Made by a program: the position numbers and the translations under genes. The notes under the pieces are model-generated. The model worked only from the letters and a program-made list of their open reading frames with translations. It did not search any database and had not been told where the DNA came from. From assembly GCA_037349315.1 (NCBI GenBank), contig JBAIAC010000214.1, positions 1,302,001 through 1,366,000 of the forward strand: 64,000 nucleotides of DNA, in the 5' to 3' direction. Below are positions 25,001-37,000 of this stretch, in pieces. This stretch comes from Chelydra serpentina. Taxonomy: Eukaryota > Chordata > Testudines > Chelydridae. Positions within the stretch are counted from its first letter, which is position 1. Every line of letters starts with the position of its first letter.

Positions 25001-28000
25001 CCGCCAGGCATGGGTGATGGGCGGCACGGGGTGTCCCCTCGGGTACCTGCTCCATGGGGAAAGCCCCACAGCCCGTTCCCTGGGCTGGGGCAGAGCCAGT
25101 GCCCGCAGGGAGAAGGCCCATGTCCCCTGCTGTGCCCGGCCCTGTGAGCTGTTTCTCTGCCCCAGCCGTCAGCGCAGTCCCTGCGGCAGCAAGCGGAGCA
25201 GCTCTTCCTGGAGAGCGCAGCCTGCGCGGTGCAGCTGGAGCGCGGCCAGGCCCTGCTAGCCCAGTTCGCCGAGGCCCACGCCGAGCTCACGCCCTGGCTG
25301 GAGGGGACGCAGCTGGTGGCCGCGCGGCTCTCCCCTGACGCCATGAGCTGGGAAGCCTTCAAGGAGCAGCAGGACCTGCTGCAGGTGAGCGGGGCTGGAG
25401 CCCAGCAACCGGGAGGTGCCCCGTGGAAGGGGAGGGGGCTGCCGGGTGTCTGGTTTTCGGCCGGCACGCCAGTCAACCAGGGACCCTGGTGGCTCCGGTC
25501 AGCTGTTGAAAGTGCAGCCGGCGGCACAGCGGGGCTGGCAGGCTCCCTGCAGCTCCCCGGGAGCGGCGACATGTCCCTCAGCTCCGAGGCGAGGCCAGGG
25601 GGCTCCGCGCACTGCCCCCGCCCCGAGCCCCAGCTCCGCAGCTTCCATTGGCCGGGAACCGCAGCCAATGGGAGCTGCAGGGGTGGTGCCTGTGGGCGGA
25701 GGCAGCGCGCACCGTGCAGAGCTGCCTGGCTGCACCTCCGCTTCGGAGCGGACGTGTTCCGGGGAGCTGCCCAAGGTAAGCACCGCCCAGAGCCTGCGCC
25801 CCTCACCCCCCCCCACCCCAACCCCCTGCCCCAGCCCAGAGCCTGCGCCCCTCACCCCCCCACCCCAACCCCCTGCCCCAGCCCAGAGTCTGCGCCCCTC
25901 ACCCCCCCCCCACCCCAACCCCCTGCCCCAGCCCAGGGCCTGCGCCCCTCACCCCCCCACCCCAACCCCCTGCCCCAGCCCAGAGCCTGCGCCCCTCACC
26001 CCCCCACCCCAACCCCCTGCCCCAGCCCAGAGTCTGCGCCCCTCACCCCCCCCACCCCAACCCCCTGCCCCAGCCCAGGGCCTGCGCCCCTCACCCCCCC
26101 CACACCCCAACCCCCTGCCCCAGCCCAGAGCCTGCGCCCCTCACCCCCCCCACACCCCAACCCCCTGCCCCAGCCCAGAGTCTGCGCCCCTCACCCCCCC
26201 CACCCCAACCCCCTGCCCCAGCCCAGAGCCTGCGCCCCTCACCCCCCCACACACCCCAACCCCCTGCCCCAGCCCAGAGCCTGCGCCCCTCACCCCCCCA
26301 CACCCTAGCCCCCTGCCCCAGCCCAGAGCCTGCGCCCCTCACCCCCCCCACACACCCCAACCCCCTGCCCCAGCCCAGAGCCTGCGCCCCTCACCCCCCA
26401 CACCCTAGCCCCCTGCCCCAGCCCAGAGCCTGCGCCCCTCACTCCCCCCCACCCCAACCCCCTGCCCCAGCCCAGAGCCTGCGCCCCTCACCCACCCCAC
26501 ACCCCAACCCCCTGCCCCAGCCCAGAGCCTGCGCCCCTCACCCCCCCACACCCCAACCCCCTGCCCCAGCCCAGACCCTGCGCCCCTCATCCCCCCCACC
26601 CCAGCCCCCTGCCCCAGCCCAGAGCCTGTGCCCCTCACCCCCCCACACCCCAACCCCCTGCCCCAGCCCAGAGTCCCCTCCTGCCCCCTAGCTCCCTCCC
26701 GGAGCCTGCACCCCTCACCCCCTCCCACACCCCAACCCCCTGCCCCAGTCCAGAGCCTGCGCCCCTCACCCCCCCACACACCCCAACCCCCTGCCCCAGC
26801 CCAGAGTCTGCGCCCCTCACCCCCCACCCCAGCCCCCTGCCCCAGCCCAGAGCCTGCGCCCCTCACCCCCCCCACACCCCAACCCCCTGCCCCAGCCCAG
26901 AGTCTGCGCCCCTCACCCCCCCACCCCAGCCCCCTGCCCCAGCCCAGAGCCTGCGCCCCTCACCCCCCCCACACCCCAACCCCCTGCCCCAGCCCAGAGC
27001 CTGTGCCCCTCACCCCCCCCACACCCCAACCCCCTGCCCCAGCCCAGAGCCTGCGCCCCTCACCCCGCCCCCCACCCCAACCCCCTGCCCCAGCCCAGAG
27101 CCTGCGCCCCTCACCCCCCCACACCCCAACCCCCTGCCCCAGCCCAGAGCCTGCGCCCCTCACCCCGCCCCCCACCCCAACCCCCTGCCCCAGCCCAGAG
27201 CCTGCGCCCCTCACCCCCCCCACACCCCAACCCCCTGCCCCAGCCCAGAGCCTGCGCCCCTCACCCCCCCACACCCCAACCCCCTGCCCCAGCCCAGAGC
27301 CTGCGCCCCTCACCCCTCCACACCCCAACCCCCTGCCCCAGCCCAGAGCCTGCGCCCCTCACCCCCCCCACACCCCAACCCCCTGCCCCAGCCCAGAGTC
27401 CCCTCCTGCCCCCTAGCTCCCTCCCGGAGCCTGCACCCCTCCCCCCTCCCCTGCCCAACCCCCTGCCCCAGCCCAGAGTCCCCTCCCTCACCCTAACTCC
27501 CTCCCGGAGCCTGCACCCCTACCCCCCTCCCACACCCCAACTCCCTGCCCTAGCCCACAGTCCCCTCCTGCCCCCAGGCTCCCTCCCGGAGCCAGCGCCC
27601 CTACCCCCCTCCCAGACCCCAACCCCCTGCCCCAGCCCACAGTCCCCTCCTGCCCCCTAGCTCCCTCCCGGAGCCTGCACCCCTCCCCCCCTCCCACACC
27701 CCAACCCCCTGCCCCAGCCCACAGTCCCCTCCTTCCCCCTAGCTCCCTCCCGGAGCCTGCACCCCTCCCCCCTCCCATACCCCAACCCCCTCCCCCAGCC
27801 CACAGTCCTGCACCCCGCCCCCCTCCCCTGCCCAACCCCCTACACCAACCCAGAGTCCCCTCCCTCACCCTAACTCCCTCCCGGAGCCTGCACCCCTCCC
27901 CCCTCCCCTGCCGAACTCCCTGCCCCAGCCCACAGTCCCCTCCTGCCCCCTAGCTCCCTCCCGGAGCCTGCACCCCTCCCCCCTCCCATACCCCAACCCC

Positions 28001-31000
28001 CTCCCCCAGCCCACAGTCCTGCACCCCGCCCCCCTCCCCTGCCCAACCCCCTACACCAACCCAGAGTCCCCTCCCTCACCCTAACTCCCTCCCGGAGCCT
28101 GCACCCCTCCCCCCTCCCCTGCCGAACTCCCTGCCCCAGTCCACAGTCCCCTCCTGCCCCCTAGCTCCCTCCCGGAGCCAGCGCCCCTCCCCCGTCCCCT
28201 TCCCAACACCCTGCCCCAGCCCAGAGTCCCCTCCTGCCCCCTAGCTCCCTCCTGGAGCCTGCACCCCTCCCCCCTCCCCTGTCCACCCCCCTGCCCCAGC
28301 CCAGAGTCCCCTTCTGCCCCCTAGCTCCCTCCCGGAGCCTGCACCCCTCACCCCCTCCCACACCCCAACCCCCTGCCCCAGCCCACAGTCCCCTCCTGCC
28401 CCCTAGCTCCCTCCAGGAGCCTGCACCCCTCCCCCCTCCCAGAGCCCAACACCCTGCCCCAGCCCAGAGTCCCCTCCTGCCCCCTAGCTCCCTCCCGGAG
28501 CCAGCGCCCCTCACCCCCTCCCACACCCCATCCCCCTGCCCCAGCCCAGAGCCTGTACCCCTCACCCCCCTCCTTCCCAACCCCCTGCCCCAGCCCAGAG
28601 TCCCCTCCTGCCCCCTAGCTCCCTCCCGGAGCCTGCACCCCTCACCCCCTCCCACAAACCAACCCCCCTGCCCCAGCCCAGAGTCCCTTCCTGCCTCCTA
28701 GCTCCCTCCCGGAGCCTGTGCCCCTCACCCCCTCCCCTGCCCAACCCCCTGCCCCAGCCCGAGTCCCCTCCTGCCCCCTAGCTCCCTCCTGGAGCCTGTG
28801 CCCCTCACCCCCTCCCCTGCCCAACCCCCTGCCCCAGCCCAGAGTCCCCTCCCTCACCCTAGCTCCCTCCCGGAGCCTGCACCCCTCACCCCCTCCCACA
28901 AACCAACCCCCCTGCCCCAGCCCAGAGTCCCCTTCTGCCCCCTAGCTCCCTCCCGGAGCCTGCACCCCTCCCCCCTCCCCTGCCCAACCCCCTGCCCCAG
29001 CCCATAGTCCCCTCCCTCACCCTAACTTCCTCCCAGAGCCTGCACCCCTCACCCCCTCCCACACCCCAACCCCCTGCCCCAGCACCCTGAACTCCTAATT
29101 TCTGGCCCCACCCAAAGCCCACATCCCCAGCTGGAGCCTTCACCCCCTCCTGCACCCCAGCCCCCTGAGCCAGTCCGGTGAAAATGAGCAAGTGAGTGAG
29201 GGTGGGGGAAAGTGAGTGACAGAGCGAGGGGGGGGATGGAGTGAGTGGGGGTGGGGCCTTAGGGAAGGGGGCGGGGCAAGGGAGTTCAGTTTTGTGCGAT
29301 CAGAAAGTTGGCAGCCCTAAATGGAGGAGGGGAAGGGCCCCGATCCTGCCCGGTGCCAAGCACCCAGTGGCTCCAGCAGCGAGCGGGGTCTGTCACCTGG
29401 GAGCTAAGGGGCAGGGGCCCTGCCCCACGCCGCACTGCCCTGCATTGAGGGCCCAGGCGGTGCCATCCACTGGGGGCCCGGGCCCAGCTCTCTGGGCTGC
29501 CGGTGACCAGGGAGCTTGGCAGCCCACAGGGGAATCAGGCCAGGCTGGGGCCAGGGGAGGCGATGGGCAGAGTGGGGGGCAGGGCTGCCACCTGTCCGGC
29601 ATTGATGGACAGGAGTATCGCCGGGACATGGGGGAGTGGGGTGGGCAGAGGGCTCGGGGGGGGGGGGAGGGAGGCCAAACTAATAACGTATGGGGAGGTA
29701 CAGGGGGCAGCTGGGGAGAGCAGAGCTCTTCTCGCTTCCACACGTGCACTGTGGGTTTCCCTGCCACCCTCACGCTGGGTGTTCCCTCCCCCGTGCCCTT
29801 GCACCAGGGTTTACCCCCCGTGCCCTCGCACCAGGTATTCACCCTCCTCACACCAGGTATTCCTGCCCCCCGTGCCCTCACACTGGGTATTCCCCCCTGT
29901 GCCCTCGCACCAGGGTTTACCCCCCGTGCCCTCGCACCAGGTATTCACCCTCCTCACACCAGGTATTCCTGCCCCCCGTGCCCTCACACTGGGTATTCCC
30001 CCCCTCTGCCCTCGCACCAGGGTTTACCCCCCGGGCCCTCGCACCAGGTATTCACCCTCCTCACACCAGGTGTTCACCCTCCTCTGCCCTCATGCTGGGT
30101 GTTCCCTCCCCCCATGCCCTCGCACCAGTGTTTACCCCCCGGGCCCTCGCACCAGGTATTCACCCTCCTCACACCAGGTGTTCACCCTCCCGTGCCCTCA
30201 CACTGGGTATTCCCCCCTTGTGCCCTCACACCAGGGTTTACCCCCCGTGCCCTCGCACCAGGTGTTCACCCTCCTCTGCACTCACGCTGGGTGTTCCCTC
30301 CCCCCGTGCCCTCGCACCAGGTATTCACCCCCCTCGCACCAGGTGTTCACCCTCCTCTGCCCTCACGCCGGGTGTTTACCCCTCTCCCTGCTCACGCTCG
30401 CGTCCCCGCAGTGTCTCCGGGAGGCCCTTGCCGAGCACCGGCCGCTGATGGGGAAGCTGCAGCGTGTCTCCACCCAGCTGGCAGAGCTGAGCCCGGAGCA
30501 GGGAGCCCCGTTCCAGCAGCGGTGCCAGGCGGCAGAGGAGCAGTACAGCAGCATCCGGGAGCACGTGCGCCAGGCAGCCACGGTGCTGGAAGATGCCATC
30601 CCGCGCTACAGCCAGGTACAGGGGCCAGCTCCGTGACCGAGCCCCCTGCTAGGGAACAATGCCAGGAGCAGAGCCCCCGGCCCATCACGCCCCAGATTCT
30701 CCACCCGCCCCGGACCTCATGACCCCCATGTGCATGGGGCTGGCCAGACGGCACCTCACCCAGTGTCTCCAGGGGCCCAGCCAGCCCAGTGTCCCCCCCG
30801 TAACGATGCTGGTTCTGGCGGGACCCCACTGAGAGTGCCAGTTCAGGACAAATTGCTTCAAACAGGGCAACTACAGCCCAAGGCTGGGGTTTTTCCACCT
30901 CTAAGGCAAACCAAACCAGCCAGACAGAGGAGACTTTGGTTTTACCCACTGGCTAACCACAAGTCCTACAAGCAATTCCCTTAGACACTCCAGTTTCCCA

Positions 31001-34000
31001 GTCTCACCACCAGTGCCACTCGTTATGGGGATGAATGGTTATGAAAACCAATGCCCCAGTAAAAGAAAACAGGTTCTCCTGATCCCAATGGACCAAGCCC
31101 CCAGATCCAGGTCAATATACAAATCAGATCTTACCCACAAATCACGCTGTTGCCAATCCTTTAGAATCTAAAATCTAAAGGTTTATTCATAAAAGGAAAG
31201 AAATAGAGATGAGAGCTAGAATTAATTAAATGGAATCAATTACATTCAGCAATGGCAAAGTTCTTGGTTCAGGCTTGTAGCAGTGATGGAATAAACTGCA
31301 GGTTCAAATCAAGTCTCTGGAACATCCCAAGCTGGGATGGGTCCTTCAGTCCTTTGTTCAGAGCTTCAGTTTGTAGCAAAGTCCCTCCAGAGATAAGAAG
31401 CAGGATTGAAGACCAGATGGAGATGAGACATCAGCCTTTTATAGTCTCTTGCCATGTGGTCTTTCTTTCTTTGTCCCAAAGACAAGCTATCCAGCACATG
31501 GCATGGAAAAACCCTAGAGTTCTGTTCATAGGCAGGTCCCTGCATATCTTGCTGAGTCACAAGGTGTATCTGCCTCCTCTCAATGGGTCAATTGTGTAGC
31601 TGATGGTCCTCAACGGGCCATCCAGTAGGCTAGGCAGAGCTGACACCAATGGGGTTTCACCCAGAAGCACAGCATACGTTTGAAATACAGACAGCATAGA
31701 GCCAATATTCATAACGTCAACTACAAAAATGATACACACATACAGATAGCATAATAATAACCTGGTCTTAGACCCCTTATATGACCCTCTTTATACAAGA
31801 TTTGGTGCCACTACAGGACTTTGGTTGCAACAATGATCTATACAATGATCAACAATGAGCTTATGTCAATAACGTCACCCCACCACACACACACTCTGGG
31901 TGGTGAGCGATGGGCTGGCCGGAGCCGTTGCTTGGTGCCCAGGAAGGGCTCTGGCCTGCCCGGGCAGGGGAGCTGGCCCTAGGAGTGCCTGAAGGACCAA
32001 TGGGTCTCTGGGTGCTGCCCAGCCCGGGTGGGACCCTGCTCCAGCCGCACCCCAGCTCTCAGCCTGCCCCATCCCCACCAGGCAGCTGGAGCTTTGGGGG
32101 CCCTTCCCGTGGGCCCCCGAGAAACCCCCGGTCGGCCCCACGTTGTCTCCCGCAGCTCACAGAGCGCATGGACTTCCTGCTGGAGAGCCTGGAGCGGCTC
32201 CAGGGCCGGGTGCAGAACCCCTCCGCGGTGCGGGGCGACGCAGCTCAGCTCCGGGAGCAGATCTGCGAGAACAGCCTGGCGCTGGGCGAGCTGGAGAAGC
32301 TGGGGGTGGCGCTGGAGACGGTGCGCAGCCAGGGGGCCGAGCTGCTGGCCAGCATGCAGATGGCTCACGCCGGCGCTGCGGCGAAAGGTACCGGTGTCTG
32401 CAGCCCCGCCAGGCTCTGCCCGGGGTCGCCCCACTAGCACCAGCAGCTCCCGACCCCGAGAGACCCCCAGGGGCCGAGCCTGCTGCCTCTGTGGGGGAGA
32501 CAGACGGGGGCCAGGCTCCCCTGGGCAGAGCCCCACACCAGCCCCTTTGCACAGCGAACGCTGCATGAGCCCGTAACTGAGCAGCGACGCAGCATTGCAC
32601 TGCAGGGCCCCGGGGTGGGGAGATTACGGGGGGGCGGGAGCTGAGGGGTGGCAGGTGATACTACTGGGCCCTGGGGATGGAGGAATTACTGGGGGGCGCC
32701 CCTGGGATGGGGGTCGGTGGTGCTGCAGGGTCCTTCGGGATGGCAGGTCAGTGCCCCTAGGGTTGCGGGGTGGCACTATTGGACCCTGGGGAAAGGGGAA
32801 TTGTTGGGGGTGCACCTGGGGCTGGGGGTGGCACTGGGGGGCAGGAGCTCAGTGCCCCTGGGGGTGCCGGGTTTGCACGGGGGGGGAGCTCAGTGCCCCT
32901 CGGGGTGCCGGGTTTGCACAGGGGGGGAGCTCAGTGCCCCTGGGGGTGCCAGGGTTTGCACAGGGGGGGAGCTCAGTGCCCCTGGGGGTGCCAGGTTTGC
33001 AGAAGGCGGGCATTGCTGCGCGGTCTGGGGGCGGGAGCTCAGTGCCCCTGGGGGTGCTGGGGTTTGCACGGGGGGGGGGGGAGTTCAGTGCCCCTGGGGG
33101 TGCTGGGTTTGCACGGGGGGGGAGGGGGTGAGCTCAGTGCCCCTGGTGGTGCCGGGTTTGCACAGGGAGGGGAGCTCAGTGCCCCTGGGGGTGCTGGGTT
33201 TGCACGGGGGGGAGCTCAGTGCCCCTGGGGGTGCCGGGTTTGCACGGGGGGGAGCTCAGTGCCCCTGGGGGTGCCGGGTTTGCAAGGGGGGGAGCTCAGT
33301 GCCCCTGGGGGTGCCAGGTTTGCAAAGGTGGGAGCTCAGTGCCCCTGGGGTTCCGGGTTTGCAAAGGCAGGAGCTCAGTGCCCCTGGGTGTGCCGGGTTT
33401 GCACAGGGGGGGCATTGCTGTGGAGTCTGGGGGCGGGAGCTCAGTGCCCCTGGGGGTGCCAGGTTTGCAAGGGGGGGAGCTCAGTGACCCTGGGGGTGCC
33501 GGGTTTGCAAGGTGGGGAGCTCAGTGCCCCTGGGGGTGCTGGGTTTGCACAGGGGGGGCATTGCTGCCGAGTCTGGGGGCGGGAGCTCAGTGCCCCTGGG
33601 GGTGCCAGGTTTGCAAGGGGGGGAGCTCAGTGACCCTGGGGGCGCTGGATTTGCAAGGTGGGGAGCTCAGTGCCTCTGGGGGTGCCGGGTTTGCACAGGG
33701 GGGGCATTGCTGCGGAGTCTGGGGGCGGGAGCTCAGTGCCCCTGGGGGTGCCAGGTTTGCAAGGGTGGGAGCTCAGTGCCCCTGGGGGTGCCAGGTTTGC
33801 AAGGGGGGGAGCTCAGTGACCCTGGGGGTGCCGGGTTTGCAAGGTGGGGAGCTCAGTGCCCCTGGGGGTGCTGGGTTTGCACGGGGGGGCATTGCTGCAG
33901 AGTCTGGGGGCGGGAGCTCAGTGCCCCTGGGGGTGCCAGGTTTGCAAGGGGGGGAGCTCAGTGACCCTGGGGGTGCCGGGTTTGCAAGGTGGGGAGCTCA

Positions 34001-37000
34001 GTGCCCCTGGGGGTGCTGGGTTTGCACAGGGGGGGCATTGCTGCCGAGTCTGGGGGCCGGAGCTCAGTGCCCCTGGGGGTGCCAGGTTTGCAAGGGGGGG
34101 AGCTCAGTGCCCCTGGGGGTGCCGGGTTTGCAAGGTGGGGAGCTCAGTGCCCCTGGGGGTGCCGGGTTTGCACAGGGGGGGCATTGCTGCCGAGTCTGGG
34201 GGCGGGAGCTCAGTGCCCCTGGGGGTGCCAGGTTTGCAAGGGGGGGAGCTCAGTGACCCTGGGGGTGCCGGGATTGCAAGGTGGGGAGCTCAGTGCCCCT
34301 GGGGGTGCCGGGTTTGCACTGGGCTCTCTCCGGCCCCTCATACCCATCTCCATCCCGCAGTGATCCAGGAGCGCACGGAGCAGCTGCAGGGCCGGTGGCG
34401 CTGCCTGCGTGGGCAGGCCGAGGAGCGGGAGCGCTGGCTCCGGGGCCTGTTGGCACTGGCCGAGCGGTTCTGGCAGGGGCTCGCGGAGCTCGCTGTCACT
34501 CTAGCAGACACCCAGCAGCTGGTGCTGGACTTGGAGGATGCCGGCTCTGAGCCCGAAGCCGTCCGGGCGCGGCTCCGCTCCATGCAGGTACCGGTGAGCG
34601 GCCCAGGGCCGGGGCTGCGACAGGGGCGGGGGGCTCGGGGCCTGGCCCGCCATGACGCCCGTGCTGGGCAGCGCTCTCGGCACCCGGGGGCTGCAGACAG
34701 GAGCTGAGAGCGCTCGGCTCCGTCCCTGGGGCTGGGCCCCGGTGTGGGCCCAGCGAGCTGCGCCTGGCGCCCCTGAGGCCAGGCACCCAGCCCCTGTCCC
34801 TGCCCACCAGGCACTGCGGGAGGAGATCGACGTGCTGCAGAATGACCTGGACACGCTGGGCGTCCTGGGCATGGAGCTGATGTCGTCCTGCGGCGACCCG
34901 GACAAGCCAGACGTCACCAAGAGCCTGGACGATGTGAGGGGGGTGATGGGGGGTGGGGAGCACCGCCTGTCCCCTAAGAGGACCCTTGGGAGCATGTGTG
35001 TGGGGCCACTGTGGGGTCAAATGGGCAGGGCTCCCCGGGGCCTGTGGGGGGGAGTGGGCAGGGCTCCGTGGGGCAGTCGGGGGTGTCCTTGTGGGGTCAA
35101 GCAGGCGGGGCTCTATGGGGCAGTCGGAGAGGTCTCTGTAGGGCAGTCGGTGGCGTCCCTGTGGGGCAGAGCAGATGGGGGTCTGTGGGAAGAGTAGGTG
35201 GGGTTCTGTGGGGCAGTTGGTGGGGTCCCCATGGGGTCAAGCAGGCAGGCCTCCAGGGGGCAGTCAGTGGTGTTCCTGGGGTTGGGGGTCCCCGTGGGGC
35301 AGTCGGGGAGCTCTGTGGGGGTAGTCAGAGGGGTCCCTGTGGGGCAGTCTGGGTCCCCGTGGGGGTAGTCAGTGGGCTCCGTGGGGCAGTCTGGGGGTTC
35401 TGGGGGGCAGTCAGGGTCCCTGTGGGGCTGTCAGGGGGATCTGTGGGGCAGTCAGGGTCCCCGTGGGGCCATCAGGGGGCTCCATGGGGCAGTCAGGGGG
35501 GCTCCATGGGGCAGTCGGGGTCTCCGTGGGGCTGTCGGGGGGCTCCGGGGAGCCATCGGGGGTCCCCGTGGGGCCGTCAGGGTCTCTGTGGGGCCATCGG
35601 GGGTCCCCGTGGGGCCATCGGGGTCCCCGTGGGGCAGTCGGGGGGCTCTGTGGGGCCGTCAGGGTCTCCGTGGGGCAGTCAGGGTCCCCGTGGGGCCGTC
35701 GGGGGTCTCCGTGGGGTTGTCAGGGGGCTCCGTGGGGCCATCAGGGTCCCTGTGGGGCAGTCGGGGGGCTCCGTGGGGCCGTCAGGGTCCCTGTGGGGCC
35801 GTCGGGGATCTCCGTGGGGCAGTGCCAGGCTGATCTCGGTGCCGCTCCCCCGCTGCAGCTCTACGCGGCCTGGCACAGCCTGAGCAAGGTGTGGACGGAG
35901 CGGCAGGGCCGCCTGCAGGAGCAGCTCCAGGCCGCGCTGCGCTACCAGGAGGCCATGCAGGTGCGTGGACAGACCCTGCTCTCGGGCCCCCCACGTGTGC
36001 CCCTTGCCCCCCAGAGGCGCCCAGCCCCGGCCCCACCCTGCCCGCCTGCAGGCACCAGCCTCCGGCCCAGAGGGGAAGGGTCCCCGCACCCACTGGGGCT
36101 GCTCCCAGCCAGGGCCGGTGCAAGGAAGTTTCGCGCCCTAGGCGAAACCTCCTTGCACCAGCCCTGCGCCCCCCATCCCCCGCTAACGCCGCCCCCCGCG
36201 GCAGCCAGCTCCCCCGCCCCCACGGCTCTCCACTTCCCCGCGGGCCATGGCAGCTTGGCTCCCCGCCCGTGGCAGCCTCCCCCCCACCCGCAGCGCTCCC
36301 CCCACAGGTCCCGGCTCAGCCGTGGAGGTGGGAGGCAGCCGCCCGCCGCCCCCTAAATCCTGGCGCCCTAGGCGACCACCTAGGGTCACCCTGTGGAGCC
36401 GGGGCTCGTGGGCTAGTGCCAGTAACAGGACCCTGGTAACTGAGCCTGCGAATGCAGGAGAGACCCCTCAGGCACCAGCCCCCCTCGGTGCCTAACCCTA
36501 ACCTGGCTGCTACTGCTGGGCCTCGCCCGGGGCTGCCCCCCAGGGAGACAGGAGCCTGGCTGGCTGGGCCGTGGGGGAGGGGGTGGCTGGGCTGGGGGCT
36601 GCCCCCCAGGGAGACAGGGGTCTGGCTGGCTGGGCCGGGGCTGGCTGGCGGACAGCGCTGCTGTTCCCTGGAGGAATGTGCTCGGGCAGCCCAGGGACCA
36701 GCGAGTGCCCCCCAATCACCGGGGCAAGGGGGGGGGCGTTCCTTCCCCAACCCCCTTTCCCTGCCTCCCTCCCCAGAGGCTCTGTGACTGGCTGGCCACG
36801 GCGGAGCTGCGCATGGCGGAGGAGTTCCTGGTCGGGGGGGACCTGGAGCTGGTGAGGCAGCAGCTGGTGGAGCTGAAGGTGGGGAATGCTCTGGGTCGTT
36901 GCCCTTGCCAGACACCGCTGGGGGGCGGGGGGGGGGGCCTGGATCTGCTGGCATGGCTGGCGCCCACCTGCGCTACCCCTCGCCTGTCCCAGGGGATCCA

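Noticed and set aside
25229..28899. Pro-rich + frames and Gly-rich minus frames resembling silk or keratin-like proteins
   Set aside because: C-rich minisatellite read on either strand; no signal peptide, start or conserved domain.
29241..30722. A 493-codon + frame
   Set aside because: Covers unnamed intron DNA and a short-unit minisatellite; only 30412-30615 is a spectraplakin exon, and in a different frame.
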